64,000 bases of DNA from Cellulomonas sp. SLBN-39 (GCF_006715865.1 NZ_VFOA01000001.1:2604001-2668000); one strand, 5' to 3'. Numbered from the stretch's first letter, positions 8,433 through 17,188 are shown. Program-made: numbers and translations. The notes: generated from the sequence alone by a model not told the origin.

Positions 8433-9194
8433 TCAGGACGTGAAGCGCTGCAGGAACTCCCGGGTGCGCGGCTGCCGGGGGTCCGAGAACACCTGTGCCG
8501 CGGGCCCGCGCTCGTGCACGCGACCCTCGTGCAGGAAGCAGACCTCGTCGGCGACGTCCCGCGCGAACGCCATCTCGTGCGTCGCCAGCAGCATGGTCAG
8601 GCCGGTCTGCTTGAGCTCGCCGAGCAGGTCGAGGACCTCGCCCACGAGCTCGGGGTCCAGGGCGCTCGTCACCTCGTCGAGCAGCAGGACGGCGGGTCGT
8701 CCGAGCAGGGCGCGGGCGATCGCGACGCGCTGCTGCTGACCGCCGGAGAGCTCGTCGGGGAACGCCCGGGCCTTGCCGGCGAGCCCGACGCGCTCGAGGA
8801 CCGCCATGGCCTGCTCCTCGGCCTGCGCACGGGACGTGCGGTGCACCAGCCGCGGGGCGAGGGTGACGTTGTCGAGCACGCGCAGGTGCGGGAAGAGGTT
8901 GTACGACTGGAACACCATGCCCATGCGGGCGCGCACGGCGTCGGCGTCGAGGCGCGGGTCGGTGATGTCCTGCCCCTCGAGCTCGATGACGCCGTCGTCG
9001 ACGTCCTCGAGCAGGTCGATGCAGCGCAGCAGCGTCGACTTGCCCGACCCGGAGGCGCCGATGAGGACGACGACGCGGTGGGCGTGGACGTCGAGCGAGA
9101 GGTCGTCGAGGACGACGTGGTCGCCGAACGACTTGCGCACGCCGCGGACGCTCAGCAGCGGGGCGTCCGCGGCCCGGGGGTCCTCGGCGCTCAC
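8433..9194 (-). CDS. Polar amino-acid ABC importer, ATP-binding protein
   Basis: A 253-residue ATPase subunit energising uptake through the adjacent permease. Walker A is GASGSGKST (about residue 49), the Q-loop VFQSYNLFPHL is of the PAAT (GlnQ/HisP) type, the ABC signature is LSGGQQQRVAIARALL, Walker B is VLLLDEVTSALDP and the H-loop is LATHEM. The GTG start overlaps the permease stop (GTGA), so translation is coupled. It is the last gene of a substrate-binding protein, permease, ATPase operon read on the minus strand, and ends at the shared terminator. Confidence 0.93.
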   Translation of the reverse strand: MSAEDPRAADAPLLSVRGVRKSFGDHVVLDDLSLDVHAHRVVVLIGASGSGKSTLLRCIDLLEDVDDGVIELEGQDITDPRLDADAVRARMGMVFQSYNLFPHLRVLDNVTLAPRLVHRTSRAQAEEQAMAVLERVGLAGKARAFPDELSGGQQQRVAIARALLGRPAVLLLDEVTSALDPELVGEVLDLLGELKQTGLTMLLATHEMAFARDVADEVCFLHEGRVHERGPAAQVFSDPRQPRTREFLQRFTS

Positions 9195-10099
9195 CGCATG
9201 GCCCCCGCGCCGGCGAGCCCGCTCTGGGCGCCGAGCCAGCCGGACCGCCGGGCCAGCACGTCCGTGACGCGGGCCAGCGGGATGGTGATGAGCACGAAGA
9301 GGACCCCCGCGACGACGTAGGGCGTGAAGTTGGCGTACTCCGCGGTGGCGATCTGGGCGGCGCGCACGGCGTCGATGGCCCCGAGGATCGAGATCAGCCC
9401 GGAGTCCTTGGAGAGCGAGACCAGGTCGTTCATCAGCGGTGGTACGACGCGCCGCACGGCCTGCGGCAGGACGACGTGCCGCATGGCCTGCCCCCGGGTC
9501 AGCCCCAGGGAACGTGCTGCGGCCACCTGCGAGGGGTGCACCGACTCGATGCCGGCCCGGAACACCTCGGCGACGTACGCCGAGTAGGTGAGCACGAGCG
9601 CGAGGCCGCCGAGGACGACGGCGTCGGTGGGGACGCCCTGCAGCCGCAGCCCGGGCAGCCCGAACCCGACGAGCAGCAGCACGAGGATGAGCGGCAGGCC
9701 GCGGAACACGTCGACGTACGCGGTCGCGAGCAGCCGCAGGGGCAGGAACGCGGGGCCGCGCACGGTGCGGGCGAGGGCCAGCGCGAGCGCGACGACGACG
9801 ATCACGACGGCGCAGACGGCCATGACGCGCACGTTGAGCCACAGCCCCTCGAGCACCGCCGGCAGGGAGGCGAGCGCCACGTCGAGGTCGAAGAACGACG
9901 CCCGCACGCGCGGCCAGCCCGGGCTGGCCCGCACGCCGAGGACCGCCACCACGGCGAGGGTGACGGTCGAGAGCAGGGCGACCGCGGTCGACCGCCGTGC
10001 GCGGGTGCGCCGGTACGCGTCCCGCTCGCGCTGGCGCGCCGACGGGGTCCACGCGGACGGCGTGGACCCCGTCGCCGCGGGTCCGTCCGGGCTGCTCAC
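9191..10099 (-). CDS. Polar amino-acid ABC importer, permease
   Basis: A 302-residue membrane permease of the HisM/GlnP (PAAT) family. A cytoplasmic N-terminal region of about 45 residues precedes the first helix, and the binding-protein-dependent signature is seen at AAARSLGLTRGQAMRHVVLP, the coupling loop for the ATPase. A single permease gene implies a homodimeric pore. The GTG start overlaps the stop of the substrate-binding protein gene by four bases. Substrate specificity (glutamine, glutamate or another polar amino acid) cannot be assigned. Confidence 0.92.
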   Translation of the reverse strand: MSSPDGPAATGSTPSAWTPSARQRERDAYRRTRARRSTAVALLSTVTLAVVAVLGVRASPGWPRVRASFFDLDVALASLPAVLEGLWLNVRVMAVCAVVIVVVALALALARTVRGPAFLPLRLLATAYVDVFRGLPLILVLLLVGFGLPGLRLQGVPTDAVVLGGLALVLTYSAYVAEVFRAGIESVHPSQVAAARSLGLTRGQAMRHVVLPQAVRRVVPPLMNDLVSLSKDSGLISILGAIDAVRAAQIATAEYANFTPYVVAGVLFVLITIPLARVTDVLARRSGWLGAQSGLAGAGAMR

Positions 10100-10938
10100 T
10101 CGAGCACGGGCGCGCCGGCCGCGTCGGTGAGCCACTCCTCCTCGAGCGCGGCGAGCGTCCCGTCCTCGCGCAGGGCGTCGACGGCGGCGGTCACGGCGGG
10201 CGTGAGCGGCGAGCCCTGGTCGAGCACCAGGCCGAAGGTGTCGCCCCCGGCGCTGTCGGGCAGCTGGCCGAGCAGCACGCCGCCGTCGAGCTCCGCTGCG
10301 GTGATGTACAGCGCCGTCGGGAGGTCGACCACGACGGCGTCGACGAGCCCCGACGTCAGCGCCTGCTTGACCTGGTCGTTGTCGTTGAACGCGGAGACCG
10401 CGGTGGTCGGGTCGATCGCGTCCTGCGCGGCCGTCAGGCTCGTGGTGCCGACCATGGCGCCGATGCGGACCTCGGCGAGGTCGGCGAGGGAGGTCGCGCC
10501 CGCGGCGGGGGACCCTTCGAGCGTCACGACGGCCTGCGTGGTCTCGTAGTAGGGGGAGGAGAAGTCGAGGTTCTCGGCGCGCTCGGGGCTGATCGACACC
10601 TGGTTGACCGCGATGTCGAAGCTCTTGGCCCCGGGCGCGATGATCTGGTCGAAGCTCGCCTCGACCCAGGTCACGTCCTCGGCGGCGAAGCCGAGCTCGG
10701 CGGCCACGGCGTACGCGACGGCGGCCTCGAAGCCCTCGCCGGACGACGGGTCGTCGCCGACGACCCAGGGCTCGTACGCGGGGTTCGACGTCGCGACGGT
10801 CAGCACACCGTCCGTCAGCGTCGGCAGGGCGCCGTCGGTCGCCGTGTCGGCGGGGGCGGTGGCCTCGTCGACCGGGGCGCACGCCGCGAGCGCCAGGGCG
10901 GCGACGGCGGCCAGGGCGGTCAGGCGGGTGGTGCGCAT
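10096..10938 (-). CDS. Polar amino-acid ABC importer, substrate-binding lipoprotein
   Basis: A 280-residue extracellular solute-binding protein. Residues 1-20 form a signal peptide ending in the lipobox LAAC, so the mature protein is anchored through a lipid on Cys20. The family-3 binding fold is shown by [40 protein letters not shown] and the C-terminal LEEEWL motif. A GAGGAG ribosome site precedes the ATG, and a -10-like TATCCT lies at 10996-10991 on the minus strand about 45 nt further upstream. It opens the three-gene importer operon. Confidence 0.93.
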   Translation of the reverse strand: MRTTRLTALAAVAALALAACAPVDEATAPADTATDGALPTLTDGVLTVATSNPAYEPWVVGDDPSSGEGFEAAVAYAVAAELGFAAEDVTWVEASFDQIIAPGAKSFDIAVNQVSISPERAENLDFSSPYYETTQAVVTLEGSPAAGATSLADLAEVRIGAMVGTTSLTAAQDAIDPTTAVSAFNDNDQVKQALTSGLVDAVVVDLPTALYITAAELDGGVLLGQLPDSAGGDTFGLVLDQGSPLTPAVTAAVDALREDGTLAALEEEWLTDAAGAPVLE

Positions 10939-11126
10939 GGGGTCTCCTCGTGGACGGCGGTGGGGACGGCGCCGGGGCGTCGTGGGGCACAGGATACGAG
11001 CGGCCGCCGGGCGGTGCGGGCGGCGTCCGGGGCGGACGCGGGGCGGGCGGGAACGCGCGTGCGCCGCGGGTCGTTCAGACGTCCGGAGAGCGGCCGCACG
11101 AGGTGGCCGGGGAGGACGGGCGAGCG

Positions 11127-12002
11127 ATGGGTCACCGGCACCACAACGGCTTGAAGACGGCGGCGCTGTTCGGCGTGATGTGGGCCGTGCTGCTGGGCAT
11201 CGGGTGGCTGCTCGGCGGGGGGTCGGCCCGGTTCCTGTGGATCTTCACGCTCATCGGCCTCGTGACCACGGCGTACAGCTACTGGAACTCCGACAAGATC
11301 GCGATCCGCGCCATGCGTGCCCGGCCCGTCAGCGAGCTCGAGCACCCCGCCATGCACCGGATCGTGCGCGAGCTGTCGACCGCGGCGCGCCAGCCGATGC
11401 CGCGGCTGTACGTCTCGCCGACGATGGCCCCGAACGCGTTCGCGACGGGCCGCAACCCGCAGAACGCGGCGGTCTGCTGCACGGAGGGCATCCTCGCGCT
11501 CCTCGACGAGCGCGAGCTGCGCGGCGTGCTGGGGCACGAGCTCATGCACGTCTACAACCGCGACATCCTCACCTCGTCGGTCGCGGCCGCGATCGCCGGC
11601 GTGATCACGTCGCTGGCCCAGTTCGCGCTGTTCTTCGGCGGCGGCGACCGGCGGGAGGGCGCGAACCCCCTGGCGGGCCTGCTGCTCGCGCTGCTCGCGC
11701 CCCTGGCCGCGACGATGATCCAGCTCGCGATCAGCCGCACCCGCGAGTACGACGCGGACGAGGACGGCGCGGCCCTGACGGGCGACCCCCTGGCCCTCGC
11801 GTCGGCGCTGCGCAAGCTCGAGCAGGGCACGCGCGCGCGGCCCCTGCCGCAGGAGCGCGAGCTCGTCGACGTCTCCCACCTGATGATCGCCAACCCGTTC
11901 CGCGGCGCGGGGGTGGGCCGCCTGTTCGCGACCCACCCGCCGATGGGCGACCGGATCGCCCGGCTCGAGGCGATGGCGGGGGGCCGAGCGACCCGGTACT
12001 GA
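11127..12002 (+). CDS. htpX: M48 family membrane metalloprotease HtpX
   Basis: A 291-residue zinc-dependent membrane protease involved in quality control of misfolded membrane proteins. Two hydrophobic helices lie at about residues 10-50; the zinc site [11 protein letters not shown] (HExxH) is near residue 136, followed by two further helices and the third ligand region [13 protein letters not shown]. The C-terminal [15 protein letters not shown] motif is typical of HtpX. The ATG 11127 start was chosen because GGAGGA lies 10 bases upstream and the product begins like other HtpX proteins; in-frame codons further upstream lie in non-coding sequence. Confidence 0.94.
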   Translation: MGHRHHNGLKTAALFGVMWAVLLGIGWLLGGGSARFLWIFTLIGLVTTAYSYWNSDKIAIRAMRARPVSELEHPAMHRIVRELSTAARQPMPRLYVSPTMAPNAFATGRNPQNAAVCCTEGILALLDERELRGVLGHELMHVYNRDILTSSVAAAIAGVITSLAQFALFFGGGDRREGANPLAGLLLALLAPLAATMIQLAISRTREYDADEDGAALTGDPLALASALRKLEQGTRARPLPQERELVDVSHLMIANPFRGAGVGRLFATHPPMGDRIARLEAMAGGRATRY

Positions 12003-12024
12003 CCTCTGGTCCGCCCGCCGCGGC

Positions 12025-12810
12025 TCAGGCGCGGCGGTGCCGTCCCCGGCCGTCCGCGGCCATGTCCGCGAGCCGGGCGACGAGCATCACCCCGCCGGCC
12101 ACGACGTTGCCGGGCCTGACCTCGCCGACGTCCCCGGGCAGGCACAGGTCGACCTCGCCGGGGGCGGTGCGCACGCGGGCCGCGACGAACTCCTGGCCGG
12201 TCAGGGCGACGCGTCGGCGGCTCGCGCGCAGCACGGTGCCGTGCAGCAGCGCGACCGGCGCCGGTGCGGTCCCGGGGGCGTCGGTGAAGAGCCCCGTCGG
12301 CACGAACGACTCGGGGCCGAACCGCACCGGGGCGCGCCCGTCGGCGCGCTCGGCCGCTCCGCCCAGCAGGCTGGCGGGGTCGCCGTCGAAGGCGCCGGCG
12401 TCGGCGTGCACCGTGACGTCGAAGCCGAGCGCCACGAGCGCCGCCGGACCCGCCCACGGCACGGCGTCGAGCAGGGCGCGCTGCTCGACGTGCACCGCGC
12501 AGCGCGTCAGCACGGACCCGGCCGTGTCCACGACGTCCGCGACGTGCACGTCCGCGGTGCCCGGACCGGCGGGCGTGAGGCCGGCGAGCAGCACGCCCGG
12601 TGTCCCGGCGAACGAGGGCACCACGTCGACGAGGGTGCCCTCGCGCAGCGCGAGGACGAGGCGGGCGCCCGAGCCGTCCTGCCAGCTGACCACGGACGTG
12701 CCGTCGCGCGTGCCCCAGGCCTGCGCGTGCGCCAGCCCGTGCTGCACGACGCGCTCGAGCCCCCGCCCGTCCTCGACGCCGAGCCCGAGGCAGGCCAGGT
12801 GGGAGGTCAC
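12025..12810 (-). CDS. Uncharacterised protein downstream of yajQ
   Basis: A 261-residue protein that I do not recognise. It has no signal peptide, membrane helix or nucleotide-binding motif; it contains repeated short beta-prone segments and ends in a basic tail rich in Arg and His. The GTG start lies five bases after the yajQ stop, so the two genes are almost certainly co-transcribed and perhaps functionally linked. Codon usage matches the neighbours, supporting a real gene. It is convergent with htpX. Confidence 0.7.
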   Translation of the reverse strand: MTSHLACLGLGVEDGRGLERVVQHGLAHAQAWGTRDGTSVVSWQDGSGARLVLALREGTLVDVVPSFAGTPGVLLAGLTPAGPGTADVHVADVVDTAGSVLTRCAVHVEQRALLDAVPWAGPAALVALGFDVTVHADAGAFDGDPASLLGGAAERADGRAPVRFGPESFVPTGLFTDAPGTAPAPVALLHGTVLRASRRRVALTGQEFVAARVRTAPGEVDLCLPGDVGEVRPGNVVAGGVMLVARLADMAADGRGRHRRA

Positions 12811-12815
12811 CCCGC

Positions 12816-13313
12816 TCAGCGGTAGTTGACGAACTGCAGCGCCGCGTCGACGTCCGCACCCTTGAGCAGCGCGATGACGGCCTGCAGGTCGTCGCGGCTC
12901 TTGGCCGAGACGCGCAGCTCGTCGCCCTGGATCTGGGTCTTGACCCCCTTCGGGCCCTCGTCGCGCACGACCTTCGCGAGCTGCTTGGCGACCTCGCTGC
13001 TCAGTCCCTCCTTGATGGAGGCGGCGAGCCGGTGCTCCTTGCCCGAGGGCTTGGGCTCGCCGTCGCCGGTGTCCAGCGACTTCAGGGAGATGCCGCGCTT
13101 GATGAGCTTGGACTGGAACACGTCGAGGACGGCCAGCACGCGCTCGGCGGAGTTGGCGACCATGAGGATGCTCTCGCCGCTCCAGCTGATGGACGCGCCC
13201 ACACCCTTGAAGTCGTAGCGCTGCGCGATCTCCTTCGACGCCTGGTTGAGCGCGTTGTCGACCTCCTGCCGGTCGACCTTGCTGACGACGTCGAACGAGG
13301 ACTCGCTCGCCAT
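12816..13313 (-). CDS. yajQ: YajQ family nucleotide-binding protein
   Basis: A 165-residue soluble protein of the YajQ family (two RNP-like folds; members elsewhere bind tRNA, GTP or cyclic di-GMP). Family hallmarks are [20 protein letters not shown] at the N terminus, QRYDFKG near residue 33, [11 protein letters not shown] near residue 69 and the C-terminal [16 protein letters not shown]. The ATG follows an AAGGAG ribosome site. It leads a two-gene unit with the unknown gene at 12025-12810. Confidence 0.93.
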   Translation of the reverse strand: MASESSFDVVSKVDRQEVDNALNQASKEIAQRYDFKGVGASISWSGESILMVANSAERVLAVLDVFQSKLIKRGISLKSLDTGDGEPKPSGKEHRLAASIKEGLSSEVAKQLAKVVRDEGPKGVKTQIQGDELRVSAKSRDDLQAVIALLKGADVDAALQFVNYR

Positions 13314-13439
13314 GGGGTGCTCCTTGTCCCGGCGCCCTCGGGGCGCCGTCGTGCGGTCGGTGCGGCCGGTGCGGCCGGGCGGGAGTGCCGCGGCGTGCGA
13401 CGCCCGCGCGACCGTGTGGCGCGCGGGGCCTCCCGGAGT

Positions 13440-13448
13440 TGCTATCCT
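13440..13448 (+). promoter_or_regulatory. Extended -10 promoter for tRNA-Tyr
   Basis: TGC followed by TATCCT (13443-13448) forms an extended -10 element about 65 bp before the mature tRNA; no convincing -35 is seen. Confidence 0.4.
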
Positions 13449-13513
13449 TCCATCCGCACGTCGCCCACGTGCACCGGTCGTCCGCGGCCGGTGGCACCGG
13501 GTGCGCGCCCCTT

Positions 13514-13595
13514 GGCGGGTTACCCGAGTGGCCAAAGGGGGCTGACTGTAAATCAGCTGGCAACGCCTACGGGGGTTCGAATCCCTCACCCGCCA
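13514..13595 (+). tRNA. tRNA-Tyr (anticodon GTA)
   Basis: An 82-nt class II tRNA. The acceptor stem GGCGGGT pairs with ACCCGCC, the anticodon arm CTGACTGTAAATCAG carries GTA, a long variable arm follows, and the T arm GGGGGTTCGAATCCC is canonical. CCA is not encoded. A strong hairpin follows immediately. Confidence 0.97.
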
Positions 13596-13600
13596 CAGCC

Positions 13601-13638
13601 CGGACGGGGCGTCCTCGATCACGAGGGCGCCCCGTCCG
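13601..13638 (+). terminator. Terminator after tRNA-Tyr
   Basis: A 17-bp stem with one G:T pair and a 4-nt loop begins five bases after the tRNA; the downstream bases TGTTCC are only weakly T-rich. Confidence 0.75.
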
Positions 13639-13710
13639 TGTTCCGACGTCTTGCGTCGGTGCTGGGCGTCGGCGGGCCGGGTGTCCGGACTCGCGTCGGC
13701 CCGAGAGCGG

Positions 13711-14208
13711 TCAGTCGCAGGTCCACGGCCCGGACGTCAGCGACACCGTCGTCCCCGCGAAGCGGGTGTCGAACACGCCGGCGTCCTCCGCGGACGCGAA
13801 GGCCACGCCGACGGCCGTCGGGTCGTCGATCCCGGTGACGCCGCCGAGGACCTCGCCGGTGCCCTCCTGGCACGCGGGGTCCAGCGGTGCCGCGTCGGCG
13901 TACCCCGCGGTGCGCAGCTCGGCCACGGCGGCGTCGACGGCCGCCTGGTCACCGTCCTCGGCGACCGCGGTCCACACGACCCACACGTCGCCCTCGGCGG
14001 TCGCGGGGTCCACGGCGGCCGGCCAGTCCTGCGTCGAGGGGTCGACGCCCGCCTCCGCCTCGTCGTCGCCGCCCGTGCAGCCGGTCACGGCGAGGGCGAG
14101 GGCGAGCGCGAGTCCGACGGCCCGGCCGGACGTGCGGGCGGCGGTGCGGACGGGGGGTCGAAGGGAGGTGCCGGGTGTGGTCGCGACGGGGCGGGGGAGG
14201 GAGCGCAT
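13711..14208 (-). CDS. Small putative lipoprotein of unknown function
   Basis: A 165-residue protein. After a long, Arg-rich n-region, a hydrophobic stretch (about residues 31-42) ends in the lipobox VTGC, which predicts an exported protein anchored by lipidation. The mature part is acidic, contains an Ala-rich helix and two further Cys residues that may form a disulfide, and has no domain I recognise. The unusually long segment before the signal helix suggests that the true start may be internal. It is a single-gene unit between tRNA genes; the 250-bp gap upstream of it shows only the tRNA-Thr promoter. Confidence 0.75.
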   Translation of the reverse strand: MRSLPRPVATTPGTSLRPPVRTAARTSGRAVGLALALALAVTGCTGGDDEAEAGVDPSTQDWPAAVDPATAEGDVWVVWTAVAEDGDQAAVDAAVAELRTAGYADAAPLDPACQEGTGEVLGGVTGIDDPTAVGVAFASAEDAGVFDTRFAGTTVSLTSGPWTCD

Positions 14209-14419
14209 GCGCGGGATCGTGGCACGGCCGTGGGCCCGGGGGCGACGAACCGAAAGGTTTAGGCAGCGCCCGCCGGGCGCCCGTGGAGGGGTGGGGGGTC
14301 ACGGTGCGGGCGCGTGCTGCCGGCGTCCCGGTCCGCCCGGGCGTCGTCGTGGACGACGCGTACGTCGGGCTCGACGGAGCCTCGTCCGGGCCTGTCGTGG
14401 CCCCCTCGTGGACTCGATT

Positions 14420-14448
14420 TCGCCAGCGCCCGTCGGCGCGTGTACTCT
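14420..14448 (+). promoter_or_regulatory. Promoter of the tRNA-Thr / tRNA-Met / rpmG cluster
   Basis: TCGCCA (14420-14425), a 17-bp spacer and TACTCT (14443-14448) place the transcription start a few bases before tRNA-Thr. Confidence 0.5.
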
Positions 14449-14458
14449 GTTCCGCGCT

Positions 14459-14531
14459 GCCCCGATAGCTCAGTCGGCAGAGCGTCTCCATGGTAAGGAG
14501 AAGGTCAAGGGTTCGATTCCCTTTCGGGGCT
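14459..14531 (+). tRNA. tRNA-Thr (anticodon GGT)
   Basis: A 73-nt tRNA with acceptor stem GCCCCGA/TCGGGGC, a canonical D arm, anticodon stem TCTCC/GGAGA enclosing GGT, and T arm AGGGTTCGATTCCCT. CCA is not encoded. Confidence 0.96.
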
Positions 14532-14588
14532 CTGTGGTGTGTCACGGGCCGGTCGCGTCACCGCGGCCGGCCCGGGCGCAGCCGCTGT

Positions 14589-14665
14589 GGCGGGATAGCT
14601 CAGGTGGTTAGAGCACACGGCTCATAATCGTGGTGTCGCGGGTTCGAATCCCGCTCCCGCTACCA
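14589..14665 (+). tRNA. tRNA-Met, elongator type (anticodon CAT)
   Basis: A 77-nt tRNA with acceptor stem GGCGGGA/TCCCGCT, anticodon CAT and T arm CGGGTTCGAATCCCG. The CCA end is encoded, unlike the two preceding tRNAs. The base pair at the acceptor end and the absence of the initiator-specific three G:C anticodon-stem pairs exclude initiator tRNA; a tRNA-Ile with lysidine-modified CAT is less likely in this context next to rpmG. Confidence 0.93.
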
Positions 14666-14774
14666 CGCCCGCCGGCCGGGTTCGGCCGGTGGTTTCCCTG
14701 CACGAGCGTGTGTCGGCCGGCGCGCGCGACGAGATGAACGCAGCCCCCGCGGGGCGCGAGAGGTGGGCACGAAC

Positions 14775-14945
14775 ATGGCCAGCAAGAGCGCGGACGTCCG
14801 CCCGAAGATCACGCTCGCCTGCACGGAGTGCAAGGAGCGGAACTACATCACGAAGAAGAACCGTCGGAACACCCCCGACCGGCTCGAGATGAAGAAGTAC
14901 TGCCCGCGGGACAACAAGCACACGGTGCACCGCGAGACCCGCTGA
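14775..14945 (+). CDS. rpmG: 50S ribosomal protein L33
   Basis: A 56-residue large-subunit protein with the L33 core [10 protein letters not shown]...[10 protein letters not shown] and a C-terminal HRETR. It belongs to the actinobacterial type with a zinc ribbon, but the second pair is CPRD rather than CxxC, leaving three cysteines. ATG 14775 was chosen over the in-frame GTG 14763 because the product then begins MASK as in related L33. It follows tRNA-Thr and tRNA-Met and precedes two MaoC genes, a conserved actinobacterial order. Confidence 0.95.
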   Translation: MASKSADVRPKITLACTECKERNYITKKNRRNTPDRLEMKKYCPRDNKHTVHRETR

Positions 14946-14968
14946 CCGCGGCTCTCCGGCAGCCTGAC

Positions 14969-15421
14969 GTGACGGTCGACACCTCTTTCGCCGGTCGGGT
15001 CTACCCCGCCGGCGACGTCTACGAGGTCTCGCGCGAGAAGATCCGCGAGTTCGCCGAGGCGACGGGCGCCACGCACCCTGCGCACACCGACGTCGCGGCG
15101 TCCCGGAACCTCGGGCACCGCGACGTCGTCGCACCACCGACCTTCCTGGTCGCGCTCGCCCAGCGGTCCGAGGCGCAGTACGTCGACGACCCGGCCGCCG
15201 GCATCGACTTCAGCCGTGTCGTGCACGCCGACGAGCGCTTCACGCTGCACCGCCCCGTCGTCGCGGGGGACAGGCTGCGGCCCACCCTCCACGTGGACGG
15301 TGTCGCGATCCGTGGCGGCCTCGCGATGGTGACGACGCGGGTCGAGGTCGCCGACGAGGACGGCTCGGCGGTCGCCACCGTCGTCTCGACGCTCGCGGTC
15401 CGGCCGGAGGGGGACGCATGA
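14969..15421 (+). CDS. MaoC-like (R)-hydroxyacyl dehydratase subunit, HadA type
   Basis: A 150-residue hot-dog fold protein of the FAS1-like N-terminal MaoC group. GRVYPAGDVYEVSREKIREF at the N terminus, VAPPTFLVAL in the middle and EQRF-like DERFTLHRPVVAGD mark the family. In mycobacteria the equivalent protein (HadA/HadC) is the substrate-binding partner of a catalytic HadB subunit in fatty-acid elongation, and the same heterodimer with the next gene is inferred. The stop overlaps the ATG of the next gene (ATGA), indicating coupled, stoichiometric synthesis. Confidence 0.85.
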   Translation: MTVDTSFAGRVYPAGDVYEVSREKIREFAEATGATHPAHTDVAASRNLGHRDVVAPPTFLVALAQRSEAQYVDDPAAGIDFSRVVHADERFTLHRPVVAGDRLRPTLHVDGVAIRGGLAMVTTRVEVADEDGSAVATVVSTLAVRPEGDA

Positions 15422-15843
15422 CCCGCCCGGTGCTCGCCGACCTCGTCGTCGGCCAGGAGGTCGCCCGCGGCACCGTCGCCGTCGACCGTGCCCGCCTGGT
15501 GCGCTACGCCGGGGCGAGCGGCGACTTCAACCCGATCCACTGGAACGACCGGTTCGCCACCGCGGTGGGCCTGCCCGGTGTCATCGCGCAGGGCATGTGG
15601 ACGATGGGCGCTGCGGTCTCCGTCGTCGTCGACTGGCTCGGCGACCCCGGGGCCGTCGTCGACTACCAGACGCGCTTCACGCGCCCCGTGCCGGTGCCCG
15701 ACCCCGGCGAGGCCGTCGTGCAGGTCGTGGCGGCGGTCGGCGCGGTCGACGCGGAAGCCGGGACGGCTCGCATCGACCTGACGGTCACGCTCGACGGCGC
15801 GCGCGTGCTCGGCAAGTCCCAGGCGGTCGTCCGCCTCGCCTGA
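15418..15843 (+). CDS. MaoC-like (R)-hydroxyacyl dehydratase, HadB type
   Basis: A 141-residue hot-dog dehydratase. The catalytic segment GASGDFNPIHWNDRFATAVG near residue 32 contains the conserved Asp and His of hydratase 2 enzymes, and GVIAQGMWTMG follows. It is translationally coupled to the HadA-type gene and probably forms the catalytic half of a heterodimer acting on 3-hydroxyacyl thioesters. The 147 bp after its stop hold only short TGAGG-containing repeats of no clear meaning. Confidence 0.87.
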   Translation: MTRPVLADLVVGQEVARGTVAVDRARLVRYAGASGDFNPIHWNDRFATAVGLPGVIAQGMWTMGAAVSVVVDWLGDPGAVVDYQTRFTRPVPVPDPGEAVVQVVAAVGAVDAEAGTARIDLTVTLDGARVLGKSQAVVRLA

Positions 15844-15990
15844 GGCCCGCACGCCCGAGGACCGCATGCGTGAGGTCCGCGCGGCAGCGCTGAGGTCGGC
15901 AGGCGCCGGCCCTGAGGCTGCGCGGCAGTCCCCGCGCGAGCATGCCGTCCACCTGCTCCGAGGGCGTGACCCGCATTCGGGCGAGAGCCG

Positions 15991-17061
15991 TCAGGCCGGT
16001 GCGGGCCCCGTGGTCGTCCCGAGGCGCAGGACCACCGGCAGCTCGGTGTCGGCGGGTCGCCCGCCCGCGATGATCTGCGCCACGGCGTGGCCCACGGTCT
16101 CCCCCTTGCGCGCGAGCGGCTGCTCGACGGTCGTGAGCACGTCCGGGGCGAGCCACGGCAGGTCGAGACCGTCGAAGCCCGCCACCGAGACGTCCTCGGG
16201 GACCCGCAGGCCGAGCTCGCGCGCGGCCAGGACGACGCCCGAGGCGAGCAGGTCCGACTGGCAGACGACGGCGGTGGGGCGGTCGGGCGCGGACAGCAGC
16301 GCCCGACCGGCCGTCGCGCCGTGCTCGACGAGCGAGGCGGGGGTCTCCCACACGACCGTCGGCTCGACGCCCGTGTCACGGACGCCCGCCAGGCGGCGGC
16401 GGGTGATCTCCCACGCCGGCGCGCGCAGCCGTGCGGCGTCGGCGGGGCCCTCGGCGCGGTCGCGGTCGAACGGCAGCGTCACGGTCGCGATCCGGCGGTG
16501 CCCGAGCCCGACCAGGTGCTGCGTGACCTGCGCCATGCCGCCGCGGTCGTCGATGCCGACGACCGTCACGTCGGGCTGCGGGGTGCCCTCGAGCAGGACC
16601 GCGGGCACGCCGCGGCGGCGCAGCGCGGCCAGCACGGGGTCGTCGCTGGTGCCGCCCCACAGGAGCACGGCCACGTCCATGGCCGCGGACTCCACCAGGG
16701 GGTCGACCGGCGGCTCCGACGGGTCGCTGGGGCCGGCGATGAGCAGGACGCCGAGGTCGAGCGGGGCGAGCGTCCCGACCAGGCCGTCGAGCATCTGCAC
16801 GGCCACGGGGTCGCGGAACGCACGCTTGAGCGAGTCGCCGACCACGACGCCGACGATCCCGGAGCGCCCGCGGCGCAGCTGGCGCCCCAGCGGGTTGGGG
16901 CCGGAGTAGCCGAGGGTGCTCGCGGCCTCGAGGACCCGGGTGCGGGTGGCGGCGGCGATGGGGCCGGCGCCGGAGAAGGCCAGGGACGCGGTGGACACCG
17001 AGACGCCCGCGGCGGAGGCGACGTCGGCGAGCGTCGGTCGCTGGGTCGACAGGTCGGCCAC
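15991..17061 (-). CDS. LacI-family transcriptional regulator
   Basis: A 356-residue repressor. The N-terminal helix-turn-helix is PTLADVASAAGVSVSTASLA (about residues 8-27) and is followed by the hinge helix region NPLGRQLRRGRSG; the periplasmic-binding-like effector domain follows, ending with EDVSVAGFDGLDLP and the typical TTVEQPLARKGETV segment. The hinge contains QLRRGRS, slightly shorter than in sugar regulators. GTG 17061 was chosen because it places the HTH at the usual distance; its GGAGG site is immediately adjacent, so initiation may be unusual. It is divergent from two MFS genes, and two palindromes in the shared region suggest that it regulates both them and itself. Confidence 0.88.
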   Translation of the reverse strand: MADLSTQRPTLADVASAAGVSVSTASLAFSGAGPIAAATRTRVLEAASTLGYSGPNPLGRQLRRGRSGIVGVVVGDSLKRAFRDPVAVQMLDGLVGTLAPLDLGVLLIAGPSDPSEPPVDPLVESAAMDVAVLLWGGTSDDPVLAALRRRGVPAVLLEGTPQPDVTVVGIDDRGGMAQVTQHLVGLGHRRIATVTLPFDRDRAEGPADAARLRAPAWEITRRRLAGVRDTGVEPTVVWETPASLVEHGATAGRALLSAPDRPTAVVCQSDLLASGVVLAARELGLRVPEDVSVAGFDGLDLPWLAPDVLTTVEQPLARKGETVGHAVAQIIAGGRPADTELPVVLRLGTTTGPAPA

Positions 17062-17140
17062 CTCCGGGTGGGTGCCGGTCCGGCCGGCGGGTCGGGTGAT
17101 TGACGCGGTCGCCAGCGTACCCGCAGAATGGCAGCCGACC

Positions 17141-17154
17141 TCAAAACGATTCGA
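17141..17154. promoter_or_regulatory. Candidate LacI-family operator O1
   Basis: TCAAAACGATTCGA differs at only two of 14 positions from the perfect palindrome O2. On the minus strand it overlaps TTGAGG (17144-17139), a possible -35 paired over 19 bp with TACGCT (17119-17114), so binding here would repress the regulator's own promoter. Confidence 0.5.
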
Positions 17155-17174
17155 CCGTCTGCGCCACGCCAGGC

Positions 17175-17188
17175 TCGAATCGATTCGA
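17175..17188. promoter_or_regulatory. Candidate LacI-family operator O2
   Basis: TCGAATCGATTCGA is a perfect 14-bp palindrome with the central CG typical of LacI-family sites. Its centre lies 34 bp from that of O1, about three helical turns, in the region between the divergent regulator and MFS genes. Confidence 0.6.

Noticed and set aside
15844-15990. Repeated TGAGG boxes after the second MaoC gene
   Set aside because: Copies are short, unevenly spaced and expected by chance in this composition.
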